From contig CAXXWR010000006.1 in NCBI GenBank assembly GCA_963666805.2, forward strand, positions 1,189,489-1,253,488: a stretch of 64,000 nt of DNA. The letters are read 5' to 3'. Below, piece by piece: positions 18,648 to 26,920 of the stretch (positions within the stretch are counted from its first letter, which is position 1; each line of letters opens with the position of its first letter). Source of the DNA: Fusibacter sp963666805. GTDB lineage: Bacteria; Bacillota; Clostridia; Peptostreptococcales; Acidaminobacteraceae. The notes beneath the pieces were generated by a model. That model did not search any database and had not been told where the DNA came from. It saw only the letters and a program-made list of their open reading frames with translations. Position numbers and translations under genes: made by a program.

Positions 18648-19838
18648 ATGGCAAAAGCTAAGTTTGAAAGAAATAAACCGCATGTAAACATCGGAACAAT
18701 TGGTCACGTAGACCACGGAAAAACAACATTAACAGCAGCAATTACAAAAGTACTTTTTGATAAATACCAAATTGGTGAAAAAGTAGATTTTGAAAATATC
18801 GATAAAGCACCAGAAGAAAGAGAAAGAGGGATTACAATCTCTACAGCTCACGTTGAGTATGAAACACCAGCAAGACATTATGCTCACGTAGACTGTCCAG
18901 GCCATGCCGATTATGTAAAGAACATGATCACAGGTGCAGCACAAATGGATGGATCAATCTTAGTAGTATCAGCAGCAGATGGTCCAATGCCACAAACAAG
19001 AGAACATATCTTACTTTCAAGACAAGTAGGCGTGCCATATATCGTAGTATTCTTAAACAAATGCGACATGGTAGATGATGAAGAATTATTAGAACTTGTA
19101 GAAATGGAAGTAAGAGAATTGCTTTCAGAATATGATTTCCCAGGCGATGATACACCAATCGTAAGAGGATCAGCGCTTAAAGCATTAGAAGGCGATGCAG
19201 AATATGCAGAAAAAATCGTAGAATTATTCGAAATCATCGATGAATATATTCCACAACCAGAAAGAGATACAGACAAACCATTCTTAATGCCAGTAGAAGA
19301 TGTATTCTCAATCACAGGTAGAGGAACAGTAGCAACAGGAAGAATTGAAAGAGGAATCGTTCACGTATCAGATGAAGTAGAAATCGTAGGCTTAACAGAA
19401 GCACCTAGAAAAGTAGTTGTAACAGGCGTAGAAATGTTCAAAAAACTTCTTGATGAAGGTAGAGCAGGAGATAACGTAGGTTTATTATTAAGAGGTGTAC
19501 AAAGAGACGAAATCGAAAGAGGACAAGTACTTGCAAAACCAGGAACAATTCATCCACATACAAAATTCCAAGCACAAGTATACGTTTTAACAAAAGAAGA
19601 AGGTGGAAGACATACACCATTCTTTAAAGGATACAGACCACAATTCTTCTTTAGAACAACAGACGTAACAGGATCAATTGAATTACCAGAAGGCGTAGAA
19701 ATGTGTATGCCTGGCGATAACGTAGAGATGGGAATTGAACTTATTTCTCCAATCGCAATTGAAGAAGGCTTAAAATTCTCAATCCGTGAAGGTGGTAGAA
19801 CAGTAGGCGCTGGTTCAGTTATTAATATCGAAGCATAA
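18648..19838 (+). CDS. tuf: Elongation factor Tu, copy 2
   Basis: The str-operon copy of EF-Tu, 396 residues, with GHVDHGKT, DCPGH and NKCD as in copy 1. The body differs from copy 1 at four silent positions that I can find (19079, 19121, 19358 and 19361 against 3167, 3209, 3446 and 3449). Identity starts within the shared ribosome site GGAGGAAAATTAAA and ends in the last five codons, where this copy reads INIEA. It is cotranscribed with fusA. Near-identity over 15.9 kb of separation points to gene conversion. Confidence 0.98.
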   Translation: MAKAKFERNKPHVNIGTIGHVDHGKTTLTAAITKVLFDKYQIGEKVDFENIDKAPEERERGITISTAHVEYETPARHYAHVDCPGHADYVKNMITGAAQMDGSILVVSAADGPMPQTREHILLSRQVGVPYIVVFLNKCDMVDDEELLELVEMEVRELLSEYDFPGDDTPIVRGSALKALEGDAEYAEKIVELFEIIDEYIPQPERDTDKPFLMPVEDVFSITGRGTVATGRIERGIVHVSDEVEIVGLTEAPRKVVVTGVEMFKKLLDEGRAGDNVGLLLRGVQRDEIERGQVLAKPGTIHPHTKFQAQVYVLTKEEGGRHTPFFKGYRPQFFFRTTDVTGSIELPEGVEMCMPGDNVEMGIELISPIAIEEGLKFSIREGGRTVGAGSVINIEA

Positions 19839-19969
19839 GAAATAGTTATTTCTGAGCAAATGATATTTTAAATCTTAACTAAGGTTAAGTGGTCAATCGA
19901 GAGAAAGACTTACTCAAACAAAGCAATATAAAGTAAATACTTGTTACTAAAACGTAACAAAAAAAATAG

Positions 19970-19998
19970 ATAACCCCTTGCATTGCGCAAGGGGTTAT
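19970..19998. terminator. Strong hairpin after tuf-2, possible terminator
   Basis: ATAACCCCTTGC (19970-19981) pairs perfectly with GCAAGGGGTTAT (19987-19998) over ATTGC. On the plus strand the T-run is poor (TGTATAATG). On the minus strand it is followed after a short gap by a run of T. It probably ends the str operon by structure, and its right arm abuts the next -10 box. Confidence 0.6.
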
Positions 19999-20000
19999 TG

Positions 20001-20006
20001 TATAAT
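20001..20006 (+). promoter_or_regulatory. -10 box of the S10 cluster promoter
   Basis: A perfect TATAAT (20001-20006). The -35 at 17-nt spacing is TTGCAT (19978-19983), a weak match that lies inside the preceding hairpin. The transcript would start near 20013. Confidence 0.5.
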
Positions 20007-20012
20007 GTATTG

Positions 20013-20198
20013 GTGCACTAATGCGATGAGGTGAAAAGTTACTTATGCTGTGAGAGAATTTTCACTGAGAATTGTCCATACAAGATATGGGCGACGAGCG
20101 CATTGATTTGCTCAACAATAATGAAACACCCGGTTGAGTGGACGATGAAGCTTGGTCGTATGATCGCAGTTAACGTACGATAAAAGGAGGTAAATACA
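20013..20198 (+). ncRNA. Structured 5' leader of the S10 operon
   Basis: AATGCG (20020-20025) pairs with CGCATT (20099-20104) and encloses two hairpins: GTGAAAA/TTTTCAC (20031-20037 with 20059-20065) and GTCCATA/TATGGGC (20074-20080 with 20086-20092, one G-T). Downstream, CTCAAC (20111-20116) pairs with GTTGAG (20133-20138), and a TCGTA/TACGA stem lies before the ribosome site AAAAGGAGG. The layout suggests a ribosomal-protein-binding leader; the ligand is unknown to me. Confidence 0.5.
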
Positions 20199-20510
20199 AT
20201 GGCTAACAAGCAAAAAATTAGAATCAGACTAAAAGCGTTTGATCACAAAATCCTTGACAACACTGCTACTAAAATAGTAGAAACAGCAAAACAAACTGGT
20301 GCAGATGTTGCAGGACCAATTCCACTTCCAACTAAAAAAGAAGTGGTAACAATCTTAAGAGCGGTACACAAGTACAAAGATTCAAGAGAACAATTTGAAA
20401 TCAGAACACACAAAAGATTAATTGATATTTTGAATCCAGGTCAAAAAACAGTTGACGCGCTTATGAAACTTGAACTCCCTGCTGGAGTAGATGTAGAAAT
20501 CAAGTTATAA
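20199..20510 (+). CDS. rpsJ: 30S ribosomal protein S10
   Basis: S10 is a 30S head protein and, as NusE, an antitermination partner of NusB. The product has 103 residues and contains RIRLKAFDHKILD, the GPIPLPTK loop and the C-terminal VDALMKLELPAGVDVEIKL. It opens the S10 cluster after a structured leader and precedes rplC by about 100 bp, a gap holding two more hairpins. Confidence 0.98.
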   Translation: MANKQKIRIRLKAFDHKILDNTATKIVETAKQTGADVAGPIPLPTKKEVVTILRAVHKYKDSREQFEIRTHKRLIDILNPGQKTVDALMKLELPAGVDVEIKL

Positions 20511-20529
20511 GATTAGAAACTAAGATTTC

Positions 20530-20556
20530 GGTTTAAATAGATAAACCTGATTTTTT
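20530..20556 (+). terminator. Attenuator-like hairpin between rpsJ and rplC
   Basis: GGTTTA (20530-20535) pairs with TAAACC (20542-20547) and is followed by TGATTTTTT. The stem is short and AT-rich, so termination would be partial. Confidence 0.45.
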
Positions 20557-20561
20557 AGTAT

Positions 20562-20579
20562 GATTGCCAAGTGGCAATC
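20562..20579 (+). promoter_or_regulatory. Second hairpin in the rpsJ-rplC gap
   Basis: GATTGCC (20562-20568) and GGCAATC (20573-20579) form a perfect 7-bp stem with an AAGT loop, 13 nt before the rplC ribosome site. It may affect processing or translation of rplC. Confidence 0.45.
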
Positions 20580-20608
20580 CGCTGTAAGAATATTAGGAGG
20601 TGCAAAGC

Positions 20609-21241
20609 ATGGAAGGAATTATCGGTAAAAAAATCGGTATGACCCAAGTATTTAACGAAAGTGGCATTGTAACACCTGTAACAGTTGTTGAAGTTAACCC
20701 AATGACAATTGTACAAGTGAAAACTGTTGAAACAGACGGATACAATGCAGTTCAAGTGGCAACTGGCGAAGTGAAAGAAAAACACGTTAATAAGCCTAAA
20801 AAAGGTCACTTTGACAAAGCAGGTGTTGCTTACAAAAAAACATTAAAAGAGTTTAGAGTGGAAGATGCTTCTAAATTCGAAGTTGGTCAAGAAATCACTT
20901 TGGATATCTTTGAAGATGGACAAAAAATTGATGTGGTTGGAACTTCTAAAGGTAAAGGGACTGCTGGTACGATTAAAAGACATAATCAATCTAGAGGACC
21001 TGAAACTCACGGTTCAAAATACCATAGAGGACCTGGATCTATAGGTGCGGCGTCTTATCCTGCTAGAGTTATCAAAGGAATGCCAATGGCTGGACGTATG
21101 GGTAACGAACAAGTTACTGTACAAAATCTTGAAATTGTAAAAGTTGACAAAGAAAGAGGACTTTTATTAGTTAAAGGTGCAGTGCCAGGACCTAAAGGTG
21201 GCCAACTAGTAGTAAAAAAAGCTGTTAAGGCAAACAAATAA
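20609..21241 (+). CDS. rplC: 50S ribosomal protein L3
   Basis: L3 is an early assembly protein near the peptidyl-transferase centre. From the ATG at 20609 (after AGGAGGTG) it has 210 residues, MEGIIGKKIGMTQVF; the GTG at 20600 lies within the ribosome site. GSIGAASYPARVIKGMPMAGRMGNEQVTVQN is the conserved C-terminal loop region. Confidence 0.98.
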   Translation: MEGIIGKKIGMTQVFNESGIVTPVTVVEVNPMTIVQVKTVETDGYNAVQVATGEVKEKHVNKPKKGHFDKAGVAYKKTLKEFRVEDASKFEVGQEITLDIFEDGQKIDVVGTSKGKGTAGTIKRHNQSRGPETHGSKYHRGPGSIGAASYPARVIKGMPMAGRMGNEQVTVQNLEIVKVDKERGLLLVKGAVPGPKGGQLVVKKAVKANK

Positions 21242-21265
21242 TAGCTGATGAAAGGAGGAAGCACA

Positions 21266-21892
21266 GTGCCTAAATTAGATGTATTGAACGTTTCGGGACA
21301 AAAAGTCAGTGAAATAGAAATGAATGATAGCATTTTTGGTATTGAACCCAATGTGCCTGTTATGCACGAAGTAGTAAAGAACTACTTAGCGAATCAAAGA
21401 CAAGGAACTCAATCTGCTAAAACAAGATCAGAAGTTAGAGGCGGAGGGAGAAAACCTTTTAGACAAAAAGGAACTGGTAACGCGAGACAAGGTTCTATTA
21501 GAGCTCCACATTATATCGGTGGTGGTGTAGCATTTGCACCTAAACCAAGAAGTTATAGATATTCTGTACCTAAAAAGGTAAAAAGATTAGCACTCAAATC
21601 TGCTTTAAGTGCAAAAGTTCAAGATAGTGAAGTTGTAGTACTTGACGAATTGACTTTAGATGCACCTAGAACAAAAGATATGATTAAAATCTTAAATAAC
21701 ATTAACGTTGCTGGCAAGAAAGCACTTGTTGTAACAACTGATGTTAACAAAAACGTATTAAGCGCGACTAGCAATATTGATGGCGTAAGCACAACATTTG
21801 TTGGTCAAGTTAATGTATATGACATTTTAAACCACGATTACTTTATTGTAACTAAAAGTGCAATTGAGAAATTAGAGGAGGTGTACGCGTAA
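21266..21892 (+). CDS. rplD: 50S ribosomal protein L4
   Basis: L4 reaches into the exit tunnel. I place the start at GTG 21266, eight bases after AAAGGAGGAA, giving VPKLDVLNV and 208 residues; an in-frame ATG at 21248 lies before the ribosome site. The extended loop with RSEVRGGGRKPFRQKGTGNARQGS is clear. Its stop overlaps the rplW start by one base (TAATG). Confidence 0.97.
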   Translation: MPKLDVLNVSGQKVSEIEMNDSIFGIEPNVPVMHEVVKNYLANQRQGTQSAKTRSEVRGGGRKPFRQKGTGNARQGSIRAPHYIGGGVAFAPKPRSYRYSVPKKVKRLALKSALSAKVQDSEVVVLDELTLDAPRTKDMIKILNNINVAGKKALVVTTDVNKNVLSATSNIDGVSTTFVGQVNVYDILNHDYFIVTKSAIEKLEEVYA

Positions 21893-22182
21893 TGAAAACC
21901 TCTTACGATATTATCATTAAACCTATCGTTACTGAAAATTCAATGATGCATACAGCTGATAGAAAGTACACTTTTGAAGTGCACAAAGATGCTAACAAAT
22001 CTCAAATCAAAACAGCTGTAGAAGAAGTCTTCGGCGTTCAAGTTGAAAAAGTAAATACTATGAATGTTCGTGGAAAATTAAAAAGAATGGGTAGAAACGA
22101 AGGTTATACAAGAAGCTGGAAAAAAGCAATTGTCAAATTGACTGAAGACAGCAAAACTATCGAATTCTTTGAAGGTATGTAA
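21892..22182 (+). CDS. rplW: 50S ribosomal protein L23
   Basis: L23 sits at the tunnel exit and docks trigger factor and SRP. The product has 96 residues with IIKPIVTENSMM at the N-terminus and the VNTMNVRGKLKRMGRNEGYT loop. Its start overlaps the rplD stop in TAATG, so translation is probably coupled. Confidence 0.97.
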   Translation: MKTSYDIIIKPIVTENSMMHTADRKYTFEVHKDANKSQIKTAVEEVFGVQVEKVNTMNVRGKLKRMGRNEGYTRSWKKAIVKLTEDSKTIEFFEGM

Positions 22183-22209
22183 TAAAAGAGACTCGAAGGA
22201 GGTCAAATC

Positions 22210-23040
22210 ATGGGTATTAAAAAGTTTAAACCGACTTCACCTGCGTTAAGACAAATGACAGTGTCTACTTTTGAAGAAGTTACTAAAAAAACACCAGAGA
22301 AGTCACTCGTTGTAACTGTTAAGAAAAACTCTGGTAGAAATAATCAAGGTAGAATTACTGTTCGTCATAGAGGTGGCGGGGCAACTAAGAAATATAGAAT
22401 TATTGATTTTAAAAGATTAAAAGATGATATTCCTGCAAAAGTAACAGCTGTAGAATATGATCCAAATAGAAGTGCTAATATCGCATTATTAGCATATGCT
22501 GATGGAGAGAAAAAATACATTCTTCATCCAGTAGGTTTAAAAGTAGGCGATTCAGTTATTTCTGGTGATAGAGTCGATATCAAACCAGGTAATGCAATGC
22601 CGCTTATGAACATGCCTGTAGGTACAATTGTTCATAATATTGAAATGAAAGCTGGCAAAGGTGGTCAGTTAGTAAGATCAGCAGGTAACTCGGCTCAATT
22701 AATGGCAAAAGAAGGGAATTACGCATTATTAAGATTACCTTCTGGCGAAATGAGACTTGTTAGAAAAGAATGCAGAGCGACTGTTGGCCAAGTGGGTAAT
22801 ATTGATCATGAAAATATTACAATTGGTAAAGCTGGACGTAAAAGACATATGGGAATCAGACCTACAGTAAGAGGTTCTGTAATGAACCCTAACGATCACC
22901 CTCATGGTGGTGGTGAAGGTAGAGCACCTGTTGGTCGTCCAAGTCCAATGACTCCTTGGGGTAAACCTGCACTTGGTTACAAAACAAGAAAGAAAAACAA
23001 ACATTCTGATAAATATATTGTTTCTAAGAGAAAGAAATAA
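22210..23040 (+). CDS. rplB: 50S ribosomal protein L2
   Basis: L2 is a core 50S protein at the subunit interface. The product has the standard 276 residues, with MGIKKFKPTSPALR at the start, GRNNQGRITVRHRGGG, and the C-terminal NPNDHPHGGGEGRAPVGRPSPMTPWGKP block holding the functionally important histidine. GGAGGTC precedes the ATG. Confidence 0.98.
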   Translation: MGIKKFKPTSPALRQMTVSTFEEVTKKTPEKSLVVTVKKNSGRNNQGRITVRHRGGGATKKYRIIDFKRLKDDIPAKVTAVEYDPNRSANIALLAYADGEKKYILHPVGLKVGDSVISGDRVDIKPGNAMPLMNMPVGTIVHNIEMKAGKGGQLVRSAGNSAQLMAKEGNYALLRLPSGEMRLVRKECRATVGQVGNIDHENITIGKAGRKRHMGIRPTVRGSVMNPNDHPHGGGEGRAPVGRPSPMTPWGKPALGYKTRKKNKHSDKYIVSKRKK

Positions 23041-23072
23041 TAAGTTCTGTATAATGGAAGGAGGACAAAAAC

Positions 23073-23345
23073 ATGGGAAGATCTCTTAAAAAAGGACCTT
23101 TTGTCCACAAGGGACTTATGAAGAAAATCGAAGAGATGAATGCGAATAATGAGAAAAGAGTTGTAAAGACTTGGTCAAGATCTTCAACTATTTTCCCACA
23201 AATGATTGGTCATACAATTGCTGTTCATGATGGAAGAAAACATATTCCAGTTTACATTACTGAAGATATGATCGGTCATAAACTTGGTGAATTCTCACCA
23301 ACAAGAACATTCAGAGGTCATGCGGCAGATAAGAAAAGTAAATAA
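23073..23345 (+). CDS. rpsS: 30S ribosomal protein S19
   Basis: S19 is a 30S head protein. The product has 90 residues: MGRSLKKGPFVHKGL, WSRSSTIFPQMIGHTIAVHDGRKHIPV and LGEFSPTRTFRGH are all family hallmarks. A strong GGAAGGAGG site precedes the ATG. Confidence 0.98.
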   Translation: MGRSLKKGPFVHKGLMKKIEEMNANNEKRVVKTWSRSSTIFPQMIGHTIAVHDGRKHIPVYITEDMIGHKLGEFSPTRTFRGHAADKKSK

Positions 23346-23373
23346 ATTATAAATCCGAAAGGAGGAACTTAGA

Positions 23374-23709
23374 ATGGAAGCAAGAGCGGTAGCTAAACAC
23401 GTTAGAATTTCTCCTCGTAAAATGAAGCCAATTGCTGATTTAGTAAGAGGTAAAAGTGTTAAAGATGCACAAGCTATTCTAAAATTTACACCTAGAAAAG
23501 GTGCTGAAATATTCTTAAAAGTATTAAACTCAGCAGTAGCAAATGCTGAAAACAATCATCATATGGACGTAGATTCATTGATAGTAAAAGAAATTTATGC
23601 TAATCAAGGCCCTACACTTAAAAGATGGAATGCTGGATCAATGGGAAGAGCAAATCCTATTTTAAGAAGATCTAGTCACGTTGGCGTTGTAGTAGCTGAA
23701 CAAGAGTAA
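23374..23709 (+). CDS. rplV: 50S ribosomal protein L22
   Basis: L22 lines the exit tunnel; its beta-hairpin is a macrolide-resistance site. The product has 111 residues, with VRISPRKMKPIADLVRGK, AVANAENNHHMD and the hairpin GPTLKRWNAGSMGRANPILRRSSHV, which shows no obvious insertion or deletion. Confidence 0.98.
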   Translation: MEARAVAKHVRISPRKMKPIADLVRGKSVKDAQAILKFTPRKGAEIFLKVLNSAVANAENNHHMDVDSLIVKEIYANQGPTLKRWNAGSMGRANPILRRSSHVGVVVAEQE

Positions 23710-23724
23710 AGGAGGGTACACTGA

Positions 23725-24480
23725 ATGGGTCAAAAAGTTAGCCCACACGGACTCAGAGTTGGAGTTATCAAGGATTGGGACTCGAAGTGGTATGCAAACA
23801 AGAAAAATTTCGCTGGTTTATTATATGAAGATCACGAAATTAGAAAACACATAAAATCAAGACTTTATACAGCTGGTATTTCTAGAATTTATATTGATAG
23901 AGCTGCTAATGATAAAGTTCGCATTAACATTTTTACTGCTAAACCAGGTATGGTTGTAGGTAAAGGTGGAGAAAATATCAAAGTGTTAAGACAAGAATTA
24001 GAAAAATTAACTAAGAAATCTATTCAATTAGATATTTCAGAAGTTGATAACATTGATTTAGATGCACAATTAGTTGCTGAAAATGTTGCTTTCTCATTAG
24101 AAAGAAGAGTTTCTTTCAGAAGAGCAATGAAACAAGTAATGGGTCGTGCAATGAGATCAGGTGCAGAAGGTATTAAAGTTCAAACTGCTGGTCGTTTAGG
24201 CGGTGCTGAAATGGCAAGAACTGAAGGATATTCTGAAGGTAATGTACCACTTTCTACTTTAAGAGCTGACATTGATTATGGTTTTGCTGAAGCGGATACA
24301 ACTTATGGTAAAATTGGTGTTAAAGTTTGGATTAACAAAGGCCAAGTATTACCAAGTGTTTCTGAAGAAACAAGATTAAGAAGAAAAGAAGCTAGAAAAC
24401 AATCAGATAGAAAACCTGGAAGAAACAACAGAAATAACAGAAATAACAGAGGCCCTAGAAAGCCAAGAAATGACAATTAA
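23725..24480 (+). CDS. rpsC: 30S ribosomal protein S3
   Basis: S3 forms part of the mRNA entry tunnel. The 251-residue product starts MGQKVSPHGLRVGVIKDWDSKWYA and has the KH motif VVGKGGENIKVLR. The C-terminal tail after residue 220 is basic and asparagine-rich with repeated NNR units, longer than the core S3 fold needs. Confidence 0.98.
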   Translation: MGQKVSPHGLRVGVIKDWDSKWYANKKNFAGLLYEDHEIRKHIKSRLYTAGISRIYIDRAANDKVRINIFTAKPGMVVGKGGENIKVLRQELEKLTKKSIQLDISEVDNIDLDAQLVAENVAFSLERRVSFRRAMKQVMGRAMRSGAEGIKVQTAGRLGGAEMARTEGYSEGNVPLSTLRADIDYGFAEADTTYGKIGVKVWINKGQVLPSVSEETRLRRKEARKQSDRKPGRNNRNNRNNRGPRKPRNDN

Positions 24481-24509
24481 TTAGAGTTTTGTGAAAGGAG
24501 GCAATGACC

Positions 24510-24941
24510 ATGTTAATGCCGAAAAGAGTAAAACGCCGTAGAGTTCATAGAGGTAGAATGACAGGTACTGCTCAAAAAGGTAACACTGTGACTTACGGTG
24601 ATTACGGTTTGGTTGCTTTAGAATCTGCTTGGGTAACATCAAATCAAATAGAAGCAGCCAGAATTGCTATTAATAGAAAAATGAAGAGAACAGGAAAAGT
24701 ATGGATTAAAATTTTCCCTCATAAACCTGTTACTCAAAAACCTGCTGAAACACGTATGGGTGCTGGTAAAGGTTCACCTGAATACTGGGTAGCAGTAGTT
24801 AAACCAGGTAGAGTGATGTTTGAACTTTCTGGTGTAGATGAAGAATTAGCAAGAGAAGCAATGAGACTTGCTGCAAATAAATTACCAATCAAGTGTAAAT
24901 TCGTTAAAAAAGAAGACACTATCGAAAAGGGTGGTGAATAA
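24510..24941 (+). CDS. rplP: 50S ribosomal protein L16
   Basis: L16 lies near the A-site tRNA elbow. An ATG at 24504 is in frame, but the ATG at 24510 gives the usual MLMPKRVKRRRVHRG at better spacing from AAAGGAGG (143 residues). KIFPHKPVTQKPAETRMGAGKGSPEYWVAVVKPGR is the conserved centre. rpmC begins right after the stop. Confidence 0.97.
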   Translation: MLMPKRVKRRRVHRGRMTGTAQKGNTVTYGDYGLVALESAWVTSNQIEAARIAINRKMKRTGKVWIKIFPHKPVTQKPAETRMGAGKGSPEYWVAVVKPGRVMFELSGVDEELAREAMRLAANKLPIKCKFVKKEDTIEKGGE

Positions 24942-24942
24942 G

Positions 24943-25137
24943 TTGAAAGCAAATAAAACAAGAGAAATGACTACGCAAGAATTAAGCGAAAAAGTATTAG
25001 AACTTAAAAACGAGCTCTTCAACTTAAGATTCCAATTGGCAACAGGGCAATTAGACAACCCACTAAAAATCAAAGCGGTTAAAAAAGACATTGCTCGTGT
25101 TAAAACGATCTTAAGAGAGAGAGAGTTACAAGCATAA
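24943..25137 (+). CDS. rpmC: 50S ribosomal protein L29
   Basis: L29 is a two-helix protein at the tunnel exit. The start is a TTG at 24943, one base after the rplP stop, giving 64 residues beginning MKANKTREMTTQELSEK; an open frame continues upstream inside rplP but is a shadow. ELKNELFNLRFQLATGQLDNP is the family motif. Confidence 0.95.
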   Translation: MKANKTREMTTQELSEKVLELKNELFNLRFQLATGQLDNPLKIKAVKKDIARVKTILRERELQA

Positions 25138-25154
25138 GCGGAGGAGGTTACGCT

Positions 25155-25409
25155 GTGGAAAGAGGCAATAGAAAAGTAAGAATCGGATACGTAACAAGCG
25201 ATAAAATGGACAAAACAATCGTTGTATCGACAGAAGACTTCGTACGTCATCCACTTTACAGTAAAAGAGTAAAACGTACTAAAAAATATAAAGCACATGA
25301 TGAAAACAATCAATGTGGTATAGGTGATAAAGTAAGAATTATGGAAACTAGACCACTTAGCAAAGATAAAAGATGGAGACTAGTTGAAATCGTAGAGAAA
25401 GCTAAATAA
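25155..25409 (+). CDS. rpsQ: 30S ribosomal protein S17
   Basis: S17 is a primary 16S-binding OB-fold protein. The product has 84 residues from GTG 25155, with RKVRIGYVTSDKMDKTIVV and ETRPLSKDKRWRLVEI. GGAGGAGG precedes it at normal distance. Confidence 0.97.
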   Translation: MERGNRKVRIGYVTSDKMDKTIVVSTEDFVRHPLYSKRVKRTKKYKAHDENNQCGIGDKVRIMETRPLSKDKRWRLVEIVEKAK

Positions 25410-25433
25410 TTTAGCTGAAAGGAGGAAAAAAGC

Positions 25434-25802
25434 ATGATCCAAAACGAAACTCGTTTAAAAGTTGCTGATAACTCTGGTGCGAAAGAGATACTTTGTATCC
25501 GTGTATTAGGTGGTTCAAAGAGAAAATACGGTAATATCGGAGATGTAATAGTAGCTAGTGTTAAAAATGCAACACCTGGTGGAGTTGTCAAGAAAGGTGA
25601 TGTTGTTAAAGCAGTTATCGTGAGAAGCAACTATGGTATCAGAAGACCAGACGGTAGTTATTTAAAATTTGATGAAAACGCTGCAGTTATCATAAAAGAT
25701 GATTTATCTCCAGTAGGAACTCGTATCTTCGGACCAGTTGCTAGAGAGTTAAGAGATAAGAAATTTATGAAAATCGTTTCTCTAGCTCCAGAAGTTCTTT
25801 AA
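25434..25802 (+). CDS. rplN: 50S ribosomal protein L14
   Basis: L14 is a 50S interface protein contacting 16S helix 14. The product has the standard 122 residues: MIQNETRLKVADNSGAKEILCIRVLGG, then VVRSNYGIRRPDGSYLKFDENAAVII-like core and RIFGPVARELRDKKFMKIVSLAPEVL. Confidence 0.98.
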   Translation: MIQNETRLKVADNSGAKEILCIRVLGGSKRKYGNIGDVIVASVKNATPGGVVKKGDVVKAVIVRSNYGIRRPDGSYLKFDENAAVIIKDDLSPVGTRIFGPVARELRDKKFMKIVSLAPEVL

Positions 25803-25819
25803 ACTTAGGAGGTGTAGTA

Positions 25820-26131
25820 ATGCATATTAAAAAAGGCGATACAGTGATCGTAATTGCTGGTAAAGATAAAGGTAAAAAAGGAAAAGTATTAAGTACTAAT
25901 CCTAAAACACAAAGAGTTATCATTGAAAATGTTAATATGGTAACTAAACATCAAAAACCATCTGTAAAAGTGCAACAAGGTGGAAGAATCCACATGGAAG
26001 CACCTGTACATGTTTCAAATGTTCAATTGTTTGATGCCAAAGCTAAAGCAGGCACTCGTATTAAAATGAAAACATTAGAAGATGGTAAAAAAGTTAGAGT
26101 ATCAGTAAAAACAGGTGAAGTAATAGACTAA
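25820..26131 (+). CDS. rplX: 50S ribosomal protein L24
   Basis: L24 is an assembly initiator with a KOW motif. The product has 103 residues: KKGDTVIVIAGKDKGKKGKVL at the N-terminus (KOW), NMVTKHQKP, and the conserved HVSNVQLFD segment. Confidence 0.98.
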   Translation: MHIKKGDTVIVIAGKDKGKKGKVLSTNPKTQRVIIENVNMVTKHQKPSVKVQQGGRIHMEAPVHVSNVQLFDAKAKAGTRIKMKTLEDGKKVRVSVKTGEVID

Positions 26132-26158
26132 ACCTAGTCAGAAAGGAGGTTAATTCTC

Positions 26159-26698
26159 GTGGCAAGATTTAGAGATAAATATAATAACGAAGTTGCTAAA
26201 GCATTAATGGAAAAATTTAAATATGAAAATGTGATGCAAATTCCTAAAATAGAAAAAGTCGTGATTAATATGGGTCTTGGAGACGGTAAAGATAACCCTA
26301 AAATCATTAAAGCTGCAGTTGACGAACTTGCAATTATAGCTGGACAAGCACCAGTTGTAACGAAAGCTAAAAAATCAGTTGCGAACTTTAAAGTAAGAGA
26401 AGGCATGAGCGTTGGCGCGAAAGTAACACTTCGAGGAGAAAGAATGTATGAATTTATGGATAGATTCATTTCAATCGCTCTTCCTAGAGTAAGAGACTTC
26501 AGAGGTGTTAATCCTAATTCATTTGATGGAAGAGGAAATTATACTTTAGGCATTAAAGAACAATTAATTTTCCCTGAAATCAATTTTGATCAAGTTGATA
26601 CCGTAAGAGGTATGGATATTTCTTTCGTTACTACTGCTAAAACTGATGAAGAGGCAAGAGAATTATTAAAATTAATGGGAATGCCATTTAGCAAGTAA
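26159..26698 (+). CDS. rplE: 50S ribosomal protein L5
   Basis: L5 binds 5S rRNA and contacts P-site tRNA. The 179-residue product starts at GTG 26159 after AAAGGAGG. It contains KIEKVVINMGLGDG, the KKSVANFKVREGMSVGAKVTLRG segment and GRGNYTLGIKEQLIFPEI. Confidence 0.98.
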   Translation: MARFRDKYNNEVAKALMEKFKYENVMQIPKIEKVVINMGLGDGKDNPKIIKAAVDELAIIAGQAPVVTKAKKSVANFKVREGMSVGAKVTLRGERMYEFMDRFISIALPRVRDFRGVNPNSFDGRGNYTLGIKEQLIFPEINFDQVDTVRGMDISFVTTAKTDEEARELLKLMGMPFSK

Positions 26699-26710
26699 GG
26701 AGGGATTACA

Positions 26711-26896
26711 GTGGCTAAAAAGTCCATGAAAGTTAAACAAGCTAGGAAACAAAAGTATTCAACAAGAGAATATAATAGATGTAACATCTGTGGAAGACCA
26801 CATGCTTATTTAAGAAAATATGGAATTTGTCGTATCTGTTTTAGAGAATTAGCATACAAAGGACAAATCCCTGGCGTTAGAAAAGCAAGCTGGTAG
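26711..26896 (+). CDS. rpsN: 30S ribosomal protein S14, zinc type (type Z)
   Basis: A 61-residue S14 with CNICGRPH and CRICFRELAY, the paired CxxC zinc ribbon that defines the short type Z form; the long zinc-free form is not in the window. It starts at GTG 26711, after AAGGAGGG that overlaps the rplE end. Confidence 0.97.
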   Translation: MAKKSMKVKQARKQKYSTREYNRCNICGRPHAYLRKYGICRICFRELAYKGQIPGVRKASW

Positions 26897-26920
26897 AAAT
26901 TCGGAAGGAGGTAATTACTC

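Larger units (their letters stand above)
19839..20198 (+). other. 360-bp gap before the S10 cluster
   Basis: No protein gene is seen. The first 130 bp are AT-rich and plain. Then follow a 12-bp hairpin (19970-19998), a TATAAT box (20001-20006) and a structured leader of about 185 nt reaching rpsJ. Confidence 0.6.
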
